Source: Rhizobium sp. BT03
Lineage (GTDB): Bacteria > Pseudomonadota > Alphaproteobacteria > Rhizobiales > Rhizobiaceae
Length of the DNA: 64,000 nt
Assembly: GCF_030053155.1 (NCBI RefSeq)
Contig: NZ_CP125643.1
Coordinates: 310,001-374,000 of the forward strand
Direction: 5' to 3'
A program made the position numbers and the translations under genes. This document shows positions 25,916 to 35,042 of the stretch, one piece after another (position 1 is the first letter of the stretch; each line of letters opens with the position of its first letter). Below the pieces are notes generated by a model that saw nothing but the letters and a program-made list of their open reading frames with translations, had not been told where the DNA came from and did not search any database.

Positions 25916-26074
25916 TCAGCCTGGGCCGATCTTCTTGATGGCGTTTGCGACGCCGTTGATCTTGGTGATTTCGGTTGCAACCTTCAGGCTCTGCTCGGTC
26001 GCTTCGTTCTGGGCCGACTTGAAGGCGGAAATCGCCGAGCCGATGCCCGCATCAAGTGTCGAAGTACTAGCCAT
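25916..26074 (-). CDS. T3SS needle/pilin candidate (52 aa)
   Basis: A 52-residue frame at the head of the sctD-sctV operon. Its sequence is Ala/Ser/Ile-rich and entirely helical in character (starts MASTSTLDAGIGSAI, then FKSAQNEATEQSLKVATE, ends ANAIKKIGPG), without Cys, Trp or signal peptide. This matches the profile of small SctF/NopA/HrpA-type subunits. A strong RBS (AAGGAG) lies 8 bp before ATG 26074. The stem-loop after the stop fits a gene whose mRNA must be far more abundant than that of sctD downstream. The needle assignment is inference from size, composition and position. Confidence 0.6.
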   Translation of the reverse strand: MASTSTLDAGIGSAISAFKSAQNEATEQSLKVATEITKINGVANAIKKIGPG

Positions 26075-26328
26075 GTCTTGAACTCCTTGCATGGTTTTGG
26101 CGGCCAGAGCCTTGCAGAATTCAAGATCGAATTCAATAGCTTATGTTAAAAAGTTATTAATTCGCGATATGTACAACAAATGCGCGAAATGGATATCCGT
26201 CCTGTTCCCAGCGGACCGATCATCTGCAACAGTAGATCAGATAATTATTAATAGATTGGATTTCGCAGCCCCTGCCTTCCTTCGTTCATTAGTTGTCGGG
26301 CGATATCCGGATCGTGAGGTAAACTCAG

Positions 26329-26877
26329 ATGTTTGCGCGTTTTGTTTACATGGCCGCTATCGGACTGCTGGCCTCCTTTCCTCCACCGGCCGGCGCCAGC
26401 GAGCGGGAGGTGCGCCTGGATGTCGTCTCCCTGCCGCTTGGCGATGTCGTCCAGACGCTGTCCTTCATGTCCGGCATCCCGGTCACAACAGTCGGGACGC
26501 TGAGCGGCAATGTCGAGCATTGGTCCGTTCGGGAAAGCGGAGCCAAGGCCTTCGTCAAGCTTGGCGATGCCAGCAATCTCTTCGTCGCCTATGACGGCAG
26601 CCGCATCATCATCGCGCCGAAGCAGGAGGTCTCCACCGTTGTCCTCGATCGTGGCGGCCGCAGCTGGAAGACCGAGCAAAACGCCATTCGCGCGCTGTTT
26701 CCGCTGCTGCCGGACGATGCGCTGCGTGAAGATCCCGCCAGCGGCTTGGTGCTGGTGCGCGGGCCCGCCGTCTTCACCAAGGCCGTCGAAGACGTGCTGA
26801 GCCGGCAGCAAGCCGACAGCATCAAGGTCATCAAGGGCGGCCAGCTGGAAGTCCTGACGACGAACAACGGTGCCTGA
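26329..26877 (+). CDS. rhcC1: T3SS secretin N-terminal subunit RhcC1
   Basis: A 182-aa exported protein covering only the N0/N1 periplasmic domains of a T3SS secretin. A signal peptide (FVYMAAIGLLASFPPPAGAS) precedes the N0 domain (LPLGDVVQTLSFMSGIPV), then the N1-like repeat (NAIRALFPLLPDDALREDPASGLVLVRGP). In rhizobia the secretin is normally split into rhcC1 and rhcC2, and this matches rhcC1. The pore-forming half (rhcC2) is not in the window. It is divergently transcribed from the needle candidate and is followed 9 bp later by the sctO-like gene. Confidence 0.85.
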   Translation: MFARFVYMAAIGLLASFPPPAGASEREVRLDVVSLPLGDVVQTLSFMSGIPVTTVGTLSGNVEHWSVRESGAKAFVKLGDASNLFVAYDGSRIIIAPKQEVSTVVLDRGGRSWKTEQNAIRALFPLLPDDALREDPASGLVLVRGPAVFTKAVEDVLSRQQADSIKVIKGGQLEVLTTNNGA

Positions 26878-26886
26878 GCGGCTGAT

Positions 26887-27300
26887 ATGAAGGCGCTGAA
26901 GTCTCTCAGGCAGTTGCTGCAGATCCGCAGCCTGCGGGCGGACAATCTTTCCCGCAGCCTCTCTGAGGCGCGGGCGGACGCCGAAAACGCGCGGGAGCGG
27001 GAAACGAAAGCCTCCGAAGCGCTCGACATCGCGGCAAGCCTGGCCGCCGGCAATCCTGTCGTCGACGCATTGCGCAAGAGCGGCGTTAACTCCGCCGCCG
27101 AGCTTCAGGACGCGCTGATGCGACAATCCGTTTTGCGCAGCCATGAAGCCGATGCCGGCCTATCGCTTGCGCAGCGCAAAGCCGCCCGGCGCGCCGCGCA
27201 AGAGCGGGCAGACCACGTCGCCGCCGATTTTTCGCGAGCACAGAAGGCGGTATTGCGCACCGAATTTTCGCTTGAAGCAGCGGAGAAAATCGACCGGTAG
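26887..27300 (+). CDS. SctO-like T3SS coiled-coil stalk protein
   Basis: A 137-aa, Ala/Arg/Glu-rich protein predicted to be one long coiled coil over almost its whole length (LRADNLSRSLSEARADAENA, RAAQERADHVAADFSRAQ). SctO/FliJ-type proteins of this size form the stalk inside the ATPase ring. It starts 9 bp after rhcC1 and is presumably co-transcribed. Family identity is weak at the sequence level; context and coiled-coil content support it. Confidence 0.6.
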   Translation: MKALKSLRQLLQIRSLRADNLSRSLSEARADAENARERETKASEALDIAASLAAGNPVVDALRKSGVNSAAELQDALMRQSVLRSHEADAGLSLAQRKAARRAAQERADHVAADFSRAQKAVLRTEFSLEAAEKIDR

Positions 27301-27304
27301 GGAG

Positions 27305-27802
27305 CTAAGAACCAGCAGATGAACCAACCGGCTTCTGTTCTTCCATCTCTTCATCGACAATCGAGCTGACGAGGGCAACGACCCGGCTGCGCACACGCGG
27401 AGAAAGGAGCAAAACGTCGTCTATCAGACGCCGTCCCTCCGCCGTGGAAATGTAGGCAATCTTCTCATCGATCTCTGTTATGAATTGCTGGCCCTGAGTG
27501 GTTTCGGGATCTGGAAGGCCTTCGAAAAACCTCGAAACCGGGATCTTGAGGCAATTGGCAAGCTCGTAGAGCATCGAAGCGCTGACGCGGTTCTTACCGC
27601 TTTCATATTTTTGTACCTGCTGCAAACTCACCCCGATGCCGGCGCCGAGATCCCCTAGGGAGACATTCGACTGCATTCGGCGGATACGGATTTGCTGTCC
27701 GACATGCCGATCGACTGGATGTACCGACTCGCGTGCAACATCCGACTGTTTGGCTTGCGCAGGTCTCGAAGTCCGAACCTGGGCTGCTACATAGCGCTTC
27801 AT
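27305..27802 (-). CDS. XRE-family transcriptional regulator
   Basis: A 165-aa DNA-binding protein. The helix-turn-helix of the Cro/C1 type lies at about residues 35-90 (VGQQIRIRRMQSNVSLGDLG, VSLQQVQKYESGKNRVS). The C-terminal about 70 residues are helical and may dimerise. Start ATG 27802 is used; an upstream in-frame ATG at 27859 adds 19 residues. It ends 4 bp from the sctO-like gene, convergent with it, so it borders the T3SS island and may regulate it. No TtsI-type regulator is present in the window. Confidence 0.8.
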   Translation of the reverse strand: MKRYVAAQVRTSRPAQAKQSDVARESVHPVDRHVGQQIRIRRMQSNVSLGDLGAGIGVSLQQVQKYESGKNRVSASMLYELANCLKIPVSRFFEGLPDPETTQGQQFITEIDEKIAYISTAEGRRLIDDVLLLSPRVRSRVVALVSSIVDEEMEEQKPVGSSAGS

Positions 27803-27897
27803 GGTGGTCACCCCGATGGAGAGTTTCACGCGGTGCGCCCCCGCTGAAAACTCGCTCAACCCACTGATCGGGGAGTTAGAACACCGTGCTAGACGGT

Positions 27898-27940
27898 CCT
27901 GTGGCCTTTAGTTCCGAGGAACCTGGACATACGCCACAGG
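27898..27940. promoter_or_regulatory. Nested inverted repeats upstream of the XRE gene
   Basis: CCTGTGGC (27898-27905) and GCCACAGG (27933-27940) form an inverted repeat, and between them GTTCC-GA-GGAAC (27911-27922) forms a second one. They lie 96-138 bp upstream of the XRE start, a plausible operator for autoregulation. No function is shown. Confidence 0.35.
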
Positions 27941-28154
27941 CTCCTCGACCGAAGGTCAAGGAGTGTGGTGCCGAATCGGCCGACACCAACCGCTAACAGG
28001 GGGTTCTAATCCCCAAGGCAGCGCGTACTGCCTCGCTGCGAAACCTAGTTGAAATCCGCCCGCCGCGCAACCGAATTCTTTACAAGATTCAATAGCTTCG
28101 CTTTACGCTCGGACACTTGCCTCAAAAGCGAGAGGTCACGCTTCGGGCGGTAAA

Positions 28155-28646
28155 GTGGTCAGAAAACCAAAGGAGGTGCGATCAGCGGAACGCCCATTGC
28201 GAGGATTGTCTGCCCACTCTCCCGGAAGAGATGACGATGACACCTGGGAGAGCGCGGACGTCGTGGCGATCGAGGAGACGGACGATACCGTCACCGTACT
28301 TCTCTGGCATCTGAAATACTCGCAGGCAGTAATGGGGCGCCGGGCGGACGATCTTTACCTCGTTTGCGGTCAAGCACAGAAGGGGGTGAAGGGGACATGG
28401 AGCTTGAAGAACCTCATCAACCACCTGACCGTGAGAGAAACATCACATCTTAAGGGCCGGGCCCGTTTCATTCGAGGCAGCCTGAATGACTTGGCCACGC
28501 TTCGAAAGGCTGCCCGACGCAAGTTCATCGAGTACCGGATCGGGATTGTACAGCCGGGTCTTAACGGTGAAAACATACCCGCAGAACATCTTGCGCTTCT
28601 GGGAGCGACTGCCACTTCATACTGTCTGTCAGCGGGTGTCCCCTAA
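28155..28646 (+). pseudogene. Fragment resembling the accessory region of a DEAD/DEAH-box helicase
   Basis: A 163-codon frame without a convincing start. It includes WESADVVAIEETDDTVTVLL, DLYLVCGQAQKGVKGTWSL and a basic stretch KAARRKFIEYRIGIVQPGL. These resemble the nuclease-like segment found near the C-terminus of some large DEAD/DEAH helicases in mobile regions, but no helicase motif is present. It is likely a truncated remnant. The assignment is tentative. Confidence 0.35.
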
Positions 28647-29203
28647 TGACTGTCGCGAACCGCACCGATCCAGCTTAGCTGCCGGCCACCGTCTCCAGCG
28701 GCGCTACTTTCCATGACGGCAGGGCCGCCGCGAACTGTCACGGCCTTCTTGGGGCTTTCGATATCGAAATTGACGTTGTAGCGGTTCCACTCTGTAACAG
28801 CGGCAGAGCCGCCGACAAAATCAGGGGTAGGAATGCTCGATGTCCTGCCGATTGTTGCGGCGGGTGCATAGCTGCAGTGCAACATAGACGCTGGCTTCAT
28901 GGCGCTGGCCCGAGTATTGCTATTTTCATCGAAGCGATGCTTCCTCCCGCAACGCTTCGAAGTTTAGACGGCCCACTCCTCCTCCCAAAGGGACGTCTGT
29001 GGGAACAGCGGCACTCCTCCTCCCAGGTCGCCGTTCGGTTCTTTTAGGAAAGCCTGCCGCACCTCCTCCCGCGGCAGGCTTTTCTATTTCGGGGCGATGG
29101 GCCGTCAGAGCCCGAGATCAAGTTGGGACTGGGGTCGTGCATTGCCGATCGGAGGTCGTCAGCGTTGAAAGCGTGACGCCGAGCAGCCGCACTGGCCGCT
29201 TGA
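28647..29203. other. No confident gene (557 bp)
   Basis: Only short frames are present. The best is an 85-codon minus-strand frame (28900-28643) containing FVGGSAAVTEWNRYNVNFDI, with no recognised domain or good RBS. A sequence repeated in part, with CTCCTCCC three times between 28975 and 29070, was noted without an explanation. Confidence 0.35.
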
Positions 29204-29776
29204 ATGGATAGACAGTCGCCAATCGACGGGGCATCGTTCGATGGTGTGCTCGAAGATCTTGGCTGGTTCGGCAAACGGTTCACGCCGGACATGCGCGCCG
29301 ATGTGCTGCTGTTTCGAGCGGGAGACCGGCGGCTGGTTGCCGTGGATCCCAAATGGATCCCGCTTCGGCTAACGTTGCGTTTTTATAAGATCGACAGGAC
29401 GCGTGTGGCAAGCAACCAAGTTTTCCTATCTCCAGCGCCGGCTGCGGGCGAGGGCCCGGTCGCGTCTTTGAAGGCCATGATGTTCGGCTGCGTCAAGAGC
29501 GCGGCCATGGTCTATGACGATCAACCCATCGTCGACCATTTCCGGCGGATCGACGCCGAGAGGATCATGGGCGCGAAATTTCGCTCTGCGCAAGTAAGGC
29601 ACGAACCGTCGAGACGGCAGTTCCTAATGAGCTCATCGAAAGGTCATATCATGCTGAAATACAAGCTCTACGTACTCGTGGTAAAAGCCGACGGGAATCT
29701 CGCGATCCTCGCCGCGCTTGCCATGGTTCTTACCGCGATATGGCGCGGCGTTTTACCCATAGGAAGTTTCTACTGA
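29204..29776 (+). pseudogene. DUF4334 (GXWXG-partner) domain, N-terminally truncated
   Basis: A 190-codon frame whose first half resembles the DUF4334 domain normally fused behind a GXWXG domain: FDGVLEDLGWFGKRF, LLFRAGDRRLVAVDPKWIPL, and KSAAMVYDDQPIVDHFRRID with IMGA. The GXWXG N-terminal domain is absent, and after about residue 130 the frame runs into unrelated hydrophobic sequence (LAILAALAMVLTAIW). It is therefore probably a broken gene. The substrate of this family is unknown. Confidence 0.55.
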
Positions 29777-29845
29777 AAGACTGGAGGTGCAGGATCATTC
29801 CTGCACCCTCCTCACATATCACCACGTTCGCAGTACGCGTGTCAC

Positions 29846-30595
29846 CTATCTCTCACGCGCAACAGCGGAAACGACAAGGTCTGTCATTTGAGAGTTACCC
29901 GGAGCGCCCCACCAGTCGCAGAGGGACAGGTAGGAGAAGTCGCTCACACTGTCACCGTAGCCGATCACTGGGCGACCTGGATGCTCCGTCCGAAGCTTTT
30001 TGAGCAGAAATTGTGAGGCCACCCGTTTTGAGATCGCAGGCGGAACTAGCGCAAGGTTATTGCCGTTGTGGTGTCGAACCCAACCCCGTTTTTCTCGAAT
30101 GATCGGCACAATCTCTTCAAGGCGTGAGCCGTCTCCGTCAATCTCTTTGAAGACAACATATGTCGCGAGATCAGCTTCCATCACCGACCAGCACCGGATG
30201 TGGACGCCAAGTTCCCTCGCCTTGGTCCTGCCCTCATCGAGGAGCTTATCGAAAAAGCCGGCAAGCGGCCGGAGCTCCCTTGCGACGACCTCATGCCATT
30301 CGGCGTCAGGCTTGCCGTCCTTTTTGAGGATGACGGCACCGTTCGATACGATTGAGTAGCTTTCAAACGCGATCGTAACGCGCGAAAGAGCCTCAGAGCC
30401 GCGCGCCGTAACCGGGATGGCCTCCGTGGAGACGAGCAGCCACTCGACAAAGGCAGCTTGAATCTTCGTCATATAGGAGTTGCTTCCATTAATGGATTTG
30501 GACGCCAATACCAGATCGGCTTCCGCAATCTCCGGTATCTTTTTCTTGGTTTGAAACAAGGTGTCGTCGAGGTCCACCAGAGCAATGGGCTTCAT
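29846..30595 (-). CDS. HAD-superfamily hydrolase of the PRTase/TRSP module
   Basis: A 249-aa haloacid-dehalogenase-type phosphatase. Motif I is ALVDLDDTLF with the nucleophilic and acid/base aspartates (Asp8 and Asp10), and motif IV is VIGYGDSVSDFSYL. It lies downstream of two phosphoribosyltransferase-family genes on the same strand. This three-gene set (PRTase_2-TRSP, PRTase_1, HAD) has been described in Ter stress-response loci, where the enzymes are predicted to make a nucleoside-like metabolite. The substrate is unknown. A gap of 158 bp separates it from the upstream gene. Confidence 0.82.
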   Translation of the reverse strand: MKPIALVDLDDTLFQTKKKIPEIAEADLVLASKSINGSNSYMTKIQAAFVEWLLVSTEAIPVTARGSEALSRVTIAFESYSIVSNGAVILKKDGKPDAEWHEVVARELRPLAGFFDKLLDEGRTKARELGVHIRCWSVMEADLATYVVFKEIDGDGSRLEEIVPIIREKRGWVRHHNGNNLALVPPAISKRVASQFLLKKLRTEHPGRPVIGYGDSVSDFSYLSLCDWWGAPGNSQMTDLVVSAVARER

Positions 30596-30753
30596 ATGCG
30601 TACTCCAAAATGCGACTGGTTAAATATCTGATCGATTGCCAGATGTGAGCTTTCGCGGATTCTCCATTGGCAATGAATTTTACGATACGGAATTTGTCAC
30701 ATCTCAGTTTCCTTGACCTGCGCGCCGAGCTCGTAAGTAGACATACGTGGAGA

Positions 30754-31854
30754 TTAGGAGACGTGCCGGATCAGCGTGACGGCGCGGTAGGGGGCGATCT
30801 TTCTAGGGGAGACGACATACGGGACGCCTTTGTTGTCGATCAGGTACATGAGGGCCGCGAGTTCTGGATCGGTTGGCGACGAGACGTACACCTTTTCCGG
30901 CACACGTCGCAGGATGGCTCTGGTCGCCTCCGCAATGCCCGGCTTTACTCGGTTGATGTTCGTTACGGCGTCCTCCCCCATCACCCAGGCGACGGCAGCG
31001 GCGGCGGCATCGCGATGCGCCCGGCGGGTCTCGATACTCCAGACGCTCGGGATTTCGGTTGCAATCACAGTGGAGACATCATTCCACATACCATCCACGA
31101 ATGATCGGGAAATATCGTGTTCCGCGAGATTATCCCACTGGACGCAGGCGTGGAAGTCACCGGGACCGACGAGGGCAGCGTTGAGGATCGAGCGGCTGAT
31201 AAGCCCGGATACGGTGCATCCTAGCATTCCGGAGGGAATAAGCCAGTCGTCGCCCGATGCGGCGAGCCATGCGCAGCCGCAGGGGTCGGCCAATACAACT
31301 AGCCGCGCAGGCCGGTCTGAGTAGTCCTTGAAGCTCTTTTCGAGTTGGTTCGCAATTGCTCCTTTGCCCGTCCAGCTATCTACGAAGACGATGCTCTCGA
31401 CAGGACGCCTGGCAAGAATGTGGCGCATAGCCTCGTCGTCAACGCCCTTGTCGCGAATGATCGACAACCCGTAGTGTCCGACGTCCCGGCCGAGTAAGGC
31501 GATGGCCCTCTTGAGAAGGATGCCGAAGGGCACGCCGGCGCGGACCAAACTGACAAGGGTAATAGGACCCTCGACCGACTGCACGATCGCGAGGGCGAGG
31601 CGTGCCGTCTCGGCGCCCATGCGCGGGCCACCAGTGGCCATGGCCTTAGCAAACAGCTCCATGTATTCGCGGGTCGGGGCCATCTCGGCGGAAATCATTT
31701 CCGAGTAATGCCGCCGCCCGGATTGGATGGCCTCTTCCCTCGTGGCCGTGTCAGTAGGCTGAATATCCACTCTCTTGAGAAGGAGCGTCACGTCGTATTC
31801 GGCGTAGGAGCCTAGTGTGGCAGGGGAGGCGATGCTGTCATAGGTATCCCCCAT
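30754..31854 (-). CDS. Phosphoribosyltransferase-like protein of the PRTase_1/StiP family
   Basis: A 366-aa protein of the family annotated as PRTase_1 or 'cysteine protease StiP'. The N-terminal motif YDVTLLLKRV is typical. The central Rossmann-like core has ITLVSLVRAGVPFGILLKRA and the PRPP-binding-type loop VESIVFVDSWTGKGAI. The product ends with HIS/LIRHVS-like C-terminal residues. The 'protease' name in databases is doubtful; the loop supports transferase chemistry. It lies 114 bp downstream of the PRTase_2-TRSP gene and is probably co-transcribed with it. Confidence 0.8.
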   Translation of the reverse strand: MGDTYDSIASPATLGSYAEYDVTLLLKRVDIQPTDTATREEAIQSGRRHYSEMISAEMAPTREYMELFAKAMATGGPRMGAETARLALAIVQSVEGPITLVSLVRAGVPFGILLKRAIALLGRDVGHYGLSIIRDKGVDDEAMRHILARRPVESIVFVDSWTGKGAIANQLEKSFKDYSDRPARLVVLADPCGCAWLAASGDDWLIPSGMLGCTVSGLISRSILNAALVGPGDFHACVQWDNLAEHDISRSFVDGMWNDVSTVIATEIPSVWSIETRRAHRDAAAAAVAWVMGEDAVTNINRVKPGIAEATRAILRRVPEKVYVSSPTDPELAALMYLIDNKGVPYVVSPRKIAPYRAVTLIRHVS

Positions 31855-31968
31855 GGGAGTGATGTCCTTAGGTAACGCGACAGCAGTGTTGTGTCGCTGT
31901 GGACTGGCGGAAATGTCCGATCGAGTGAGCCGATTTCGAAGCGGCAGACCGCATGGCCTAAGGCGGCT

Positions 31969-33102
31969 TCATTCACCTTCTACGTCTGAAAGGACAATGG
32001 GATCGCCCAGTGCGGACATCAGGCTGGCACAGACATTTTCCGGGCCTGTCTCCGAGCAGAGTATAATTTTCGAGTACAGCGCTGGATCGACGTTGTAGAG
32101 GTAATGTGGAACCGTTCCGCCGTAGTTGTCGGAGAACGAAAGTACTGAACCGATCGCGTGGCCTTTCGACAGGGGAGAACGCGTCACGGATGAATAGAAA
32201 ACCTCAGCGCCCTCCTTTTCCAAGCGCTCCGCAAGCAGGAAGGGCTGCCACACGTGTTCGCCCGTTCCGAGTACGAGGGTAATCCCGTCATCGGCAGCGT
32301 TTGCATTGAGACCCTGCAAGTGATCGACGACGCCGAGACGCGCCCAGTCTCGAGCGACGTCGGGACAGACCTCGGGCCGCTTAGGACGGTCACAGGAAGG
32401 GACCTGCGGAGTAGCTGCCGTGAAATCCCCACGCGGAGTCCAACTGTACCGTCCGGAAACGATAGTAGCCTCACTGACTGTTCCCGTGATCTCCGCGCGG
32501 GCAGCGCCTTCTGACCAGTCGGTAAGCGTAAGTAGGACTGTGTGCTTCAGCTTCAAACGAATTTTTGCAGGAAGGGCAGCGAAGATGTTGGCAAATGTCT
32601 TACCTGTCGAAGCCTCATCGTCAACGAGTACCAAGCCGGTCGCACCATGAACCAAGTCGCGGAGCCTTGCCTCGCATGGTTCGTGCAGGAGGTGCCGCGG
32701 GGCATGGCTATGCTCTTCCTCAAATTCGCACAGCAGCGGCAGTTTAAGATCATGGCGAGTGGAGCAGATATATATTGCATCGCCGCGACCAGTGAGTTCG
32801 CGGAACCGCCGATGGACACCCGCACCAAGGCCAATGCCCGCTTCGGCTATTCCGATGAACAAAACCGGACCAGGAATATCGGCAGGAATCTGACGTGCAA
32901 GGAGGTCGAATACATTTCCCATGACCGAAGGGCGGATCGGCAGGAATCGACCAAGAACCTTGGAAACAAACAGAAACGAGCGGTTCGGGTTGATTCGCTG
33001 CCCGAAGCCGAACATCTCGATGGGGGATACAAGGCTTCGATCCACGTGAACCGAGATAGTGCCGTCGGCGAGTTGCGCAGAGTATGTTGAAGGATTCACC
33101 AT
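31969..33102 (-). CDS. Phosphoribosyltransferase PRTase_2 with C-terminal TRSP domain
   Basis: A 377-aa two-domain protein. The N-terminal PRTase_2 domain has NPNRSFLFVSKVLGRFLPIRP, VLFIGIAEAGIGLGAGVHR and the PRPP loop GLVLVDDEASTGKTFANI (about residues 160-180). The C-terminal TRSP domain, named after its Thr-Arg-Ser-Pro motif, shows SVTRSPLSKGHAIGSVLSF near residue 310. It is the first gene of the module. In Ter-linked loci it is accompanied by an ATP-grasp enzyme, a CitE-like aldolase and TerD-family proteins; none is visible within the flanking 4 kb. Confidence 0.82.
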   Translation of the reverse strand: MVNPSTYSAQLADGTISVHVDRSLVSPIEMFGFGQRINPNRSFLFVSKVLGRFLPIRPSVMGNVFDLLARQIPADIPGPVLFIGIAEAGIGLGAGVHRRFRELTGRGDAIYICSTRHDLKLPLLCEFEEEHSHAPRHLLHEPCEARLRDLVHGATGLVLVDDEASTGKTFANIFAALPAKIRLKLKHTVLLTLTDWSEGAARAEITGTVSEATIVSGRYSWTPRGDFTAATPQVPSCDRPKRPEVCPDVARDWARLGVVDHLQGLNANAADDGITLVLGTGEHVWQPFLLAERLEKEGAEVFYSSVTRSPLSKGHAIGSVLSFSDNYGGTVPHYLYNVDPALYSKIILCSETGPENVCASLMSALGDPIVLSDVEGE

Positions 33103-34172
33103 TGCCAGCTTTCGAAAGTACGGACGTTTACCGTGGAAAAAATCCGTGCCATATGTTTCCGTGACGCCGCACGCTCATTGGCGTCTCGTTGACGAGCAGG
33201 GTAGCACTTACCTCTCGAGGCTCAGAGTGCATCCGCGCCACGATATCGCAGGAGAATTCGCCGGCCCTTGGCGCGAAGGCCAGCACGGCCGAGCGCCTCC
33301 CTGGTTTCAGCTTCGTTGGGGCTAAATCCCGATCTGAGGCCTTCCTGCCCCGTCGATGCGGCTCGTGACCCATCTCCGACAAAGCGACTGGGGCGATAGA
33401 AATAGAGTTTACGTCAGTTCATCCTCGCTCTCTGCGGTGAATCAGTAGCATGAAGTGAAGCAAGGGACGTGCCACTCGGACATGCAGCACGAATGGGAGC
33501 TGAATAGGCACCAGAACTCGAATATTGCATTCCAGGTCTCACGCGGCAGATGTCCAGATTGCCGGGAAATTTCGTATTGCATCCATAACGGCTTTGGGCG
33601 ACGGATTGCGGGACCTGCCATGGCAAGCGCGTGCGGTCGCGAAACCTCAGATGGCGGCGAAGCGCTGCAGTTAAGAGAGATGCTGGAGCGTATATTCGCC
33701 TAAACGCTGCTGACGTGGCGGTTGGGCCTTTGAACGGTGGACGAGATCAGCCGGGAAAAAAGGCGTAGCTTCATTGAAATCGGCAGGGTGTACCCCGCCC
33801 ACTACCGGGGATCAGAGCAGGCCAGCCTTGGCCCCAACCTGCGATGATAGCAGGTGCCTGGGGCACCTCCAGCACGTCGAGGGTTCTGCATCTTCGTGTC
33901 AGCCAATAGCCGACAGTTCGCACCACGTTTGTATTCGCTTTGTCTGCTTTACGACAGACTTAAGTCTTGATGCCTGCACTCAGCCGTCGTTGTTCAGTCC
34001 CGGCATTTTCATGGAGCGGATCGAGGGTGAAACGTTCAGGCTGCGAAGTCTATGTCTTGCAGACGAACTCGTAGTGTGAGGCCCTTGAGGGTCTTGAGCC
34101 TGCGTGACCTGCCACTGAACTTTCATCCAGCGGCGATTAGAGCCTCGGCGGTTTTGAAACGCTCCCAAACGT
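33103..34172. other. No confident gene (about 1.07 kb)
   Basis: Short frames only, on both strands, none with a recognisable domain or RBS. The segment nearest 33103 should contain the promoter of the PRTase module. The right end abuts the left inverted repeat of the IS3-type element. Confidence 0.4.
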
Positions 34173-34206
34173 TGGACCACCGGATGCTAGAGTTTTCCGG
34201 CTTCAT

Positions 34207-35022
34207 TCAGGGAGGCGGGCTGGTTGCGCCTCCCGAATTCACCAACGAGATCGGCACCTTGTTGCCGATCGCACCATGAGGTCTTTCCTCATTGTAGTAT
34301 CTACGCCAATCCTCCATCTTTTCGCGGGCATCCGCAAGGGTCAGGAACCAATGCTGGTTCAGGCATTCTGCACGGAAGCGGCCATTGAACGCTTCGATGA
34401 AAGCATTATCAGTCGGCTTGCCGGGGCGTGAGAAGTCCAACGTCACACCCTTGGAATAGGCCCACAGGTCCAAGTCGCGCGACACGAACTCGGTCCCTTG
34501 GTCGACACGGATCGTTTTCGGATAGCCGGCTTTTTGGCACACCCGTTCAAGGGTTTGCACAACGTCTTCGCCTCTATAGCTATGACGTGGATCAAGCACC
34601 GGCACGTAGCGCGAGAAGGTGTCGACCACCGTCAGCACGCGCAGTTTCTTACCCGTTGCGAGTTGGTCGTGAACGAAGTCCATCGCCCAGACGTCGTTGG
34701 GTCCGACGGCCATGTGCCGATCCTCGCGAAGCTTGGCTTTTACCCCCCGCTTCGGTGTCTTGTTCCGCAACTGTAGCCCCAAGTCCCTGTAAATGCGGTA
34801 GGTTCGCTTGATGTTGGTGCCCCAACCCTCGCGTTCCAACAGCACATGCACGCGGCGATAGCCGTACCGCACACGGATCTCGCAGATCTCGCGAATACGA
34901 CGTTCCAGACCGGCCTGATCAGCACGGCGAGAGGTATAGTGGTGAGTTGATCGATCGAAGTTCAACGCTCCACAAGCACGTCGGATCGAGATCGCCCAAT
35001 CGCAGCACATGCCTTTCACCAT
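34207..35022 (-). CDS. IS3-family transposase OrfB (DDE integrase)
   Basis: A 271-aa rve-type transposase. The DDE residues are seen in VWAMDFVHD, IRVDQGTEFVSRD and NAFIEAFNGRFRAECL, and the N-terminal HTH_21-type region has IREICEIRVRYGYRRVHVLL. The frame is intact. It is normally produced as an OrfAB fusion by frameshifting from the upstream orfA, whose stop at 35043 lies just upstream. Confidence 0.9.
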   Translation of the reverse strand: MVKGMCCDWAISIRRACGALNFDRSTHHYTSRRADQAGLERRIREICEIRVRYGYRRVHVLLEREGWGTNIKRTYRIYRDLGLQLRNKTPKRGVKAKLREDRHMAVGPNDVWAMDFVHDQLATGKKLRVLTVVDTFSRYVPVLDPRHSYRGEDVVQTLERVCQKAGYPKTIRVDQGTEFVSRDLDLWAYSKGVTLDFSRPGKPTDNAFIEAFNGRFRAECLNQHWFLTLADAREKMEDWRRYYNEERPHGAIGNKVPISLVNSGGATSPPP

Positions 35023-35042
35023 CTCCCGCTTCCGAGCAGGCC

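Noticed and set aside
28203..28213. GATTGTCTGCC, resembling the GntR operator
   Set aside because: Only half the motif is present, it lies inside a reading-frame fragment, and there is no nearby promoter or related gene.
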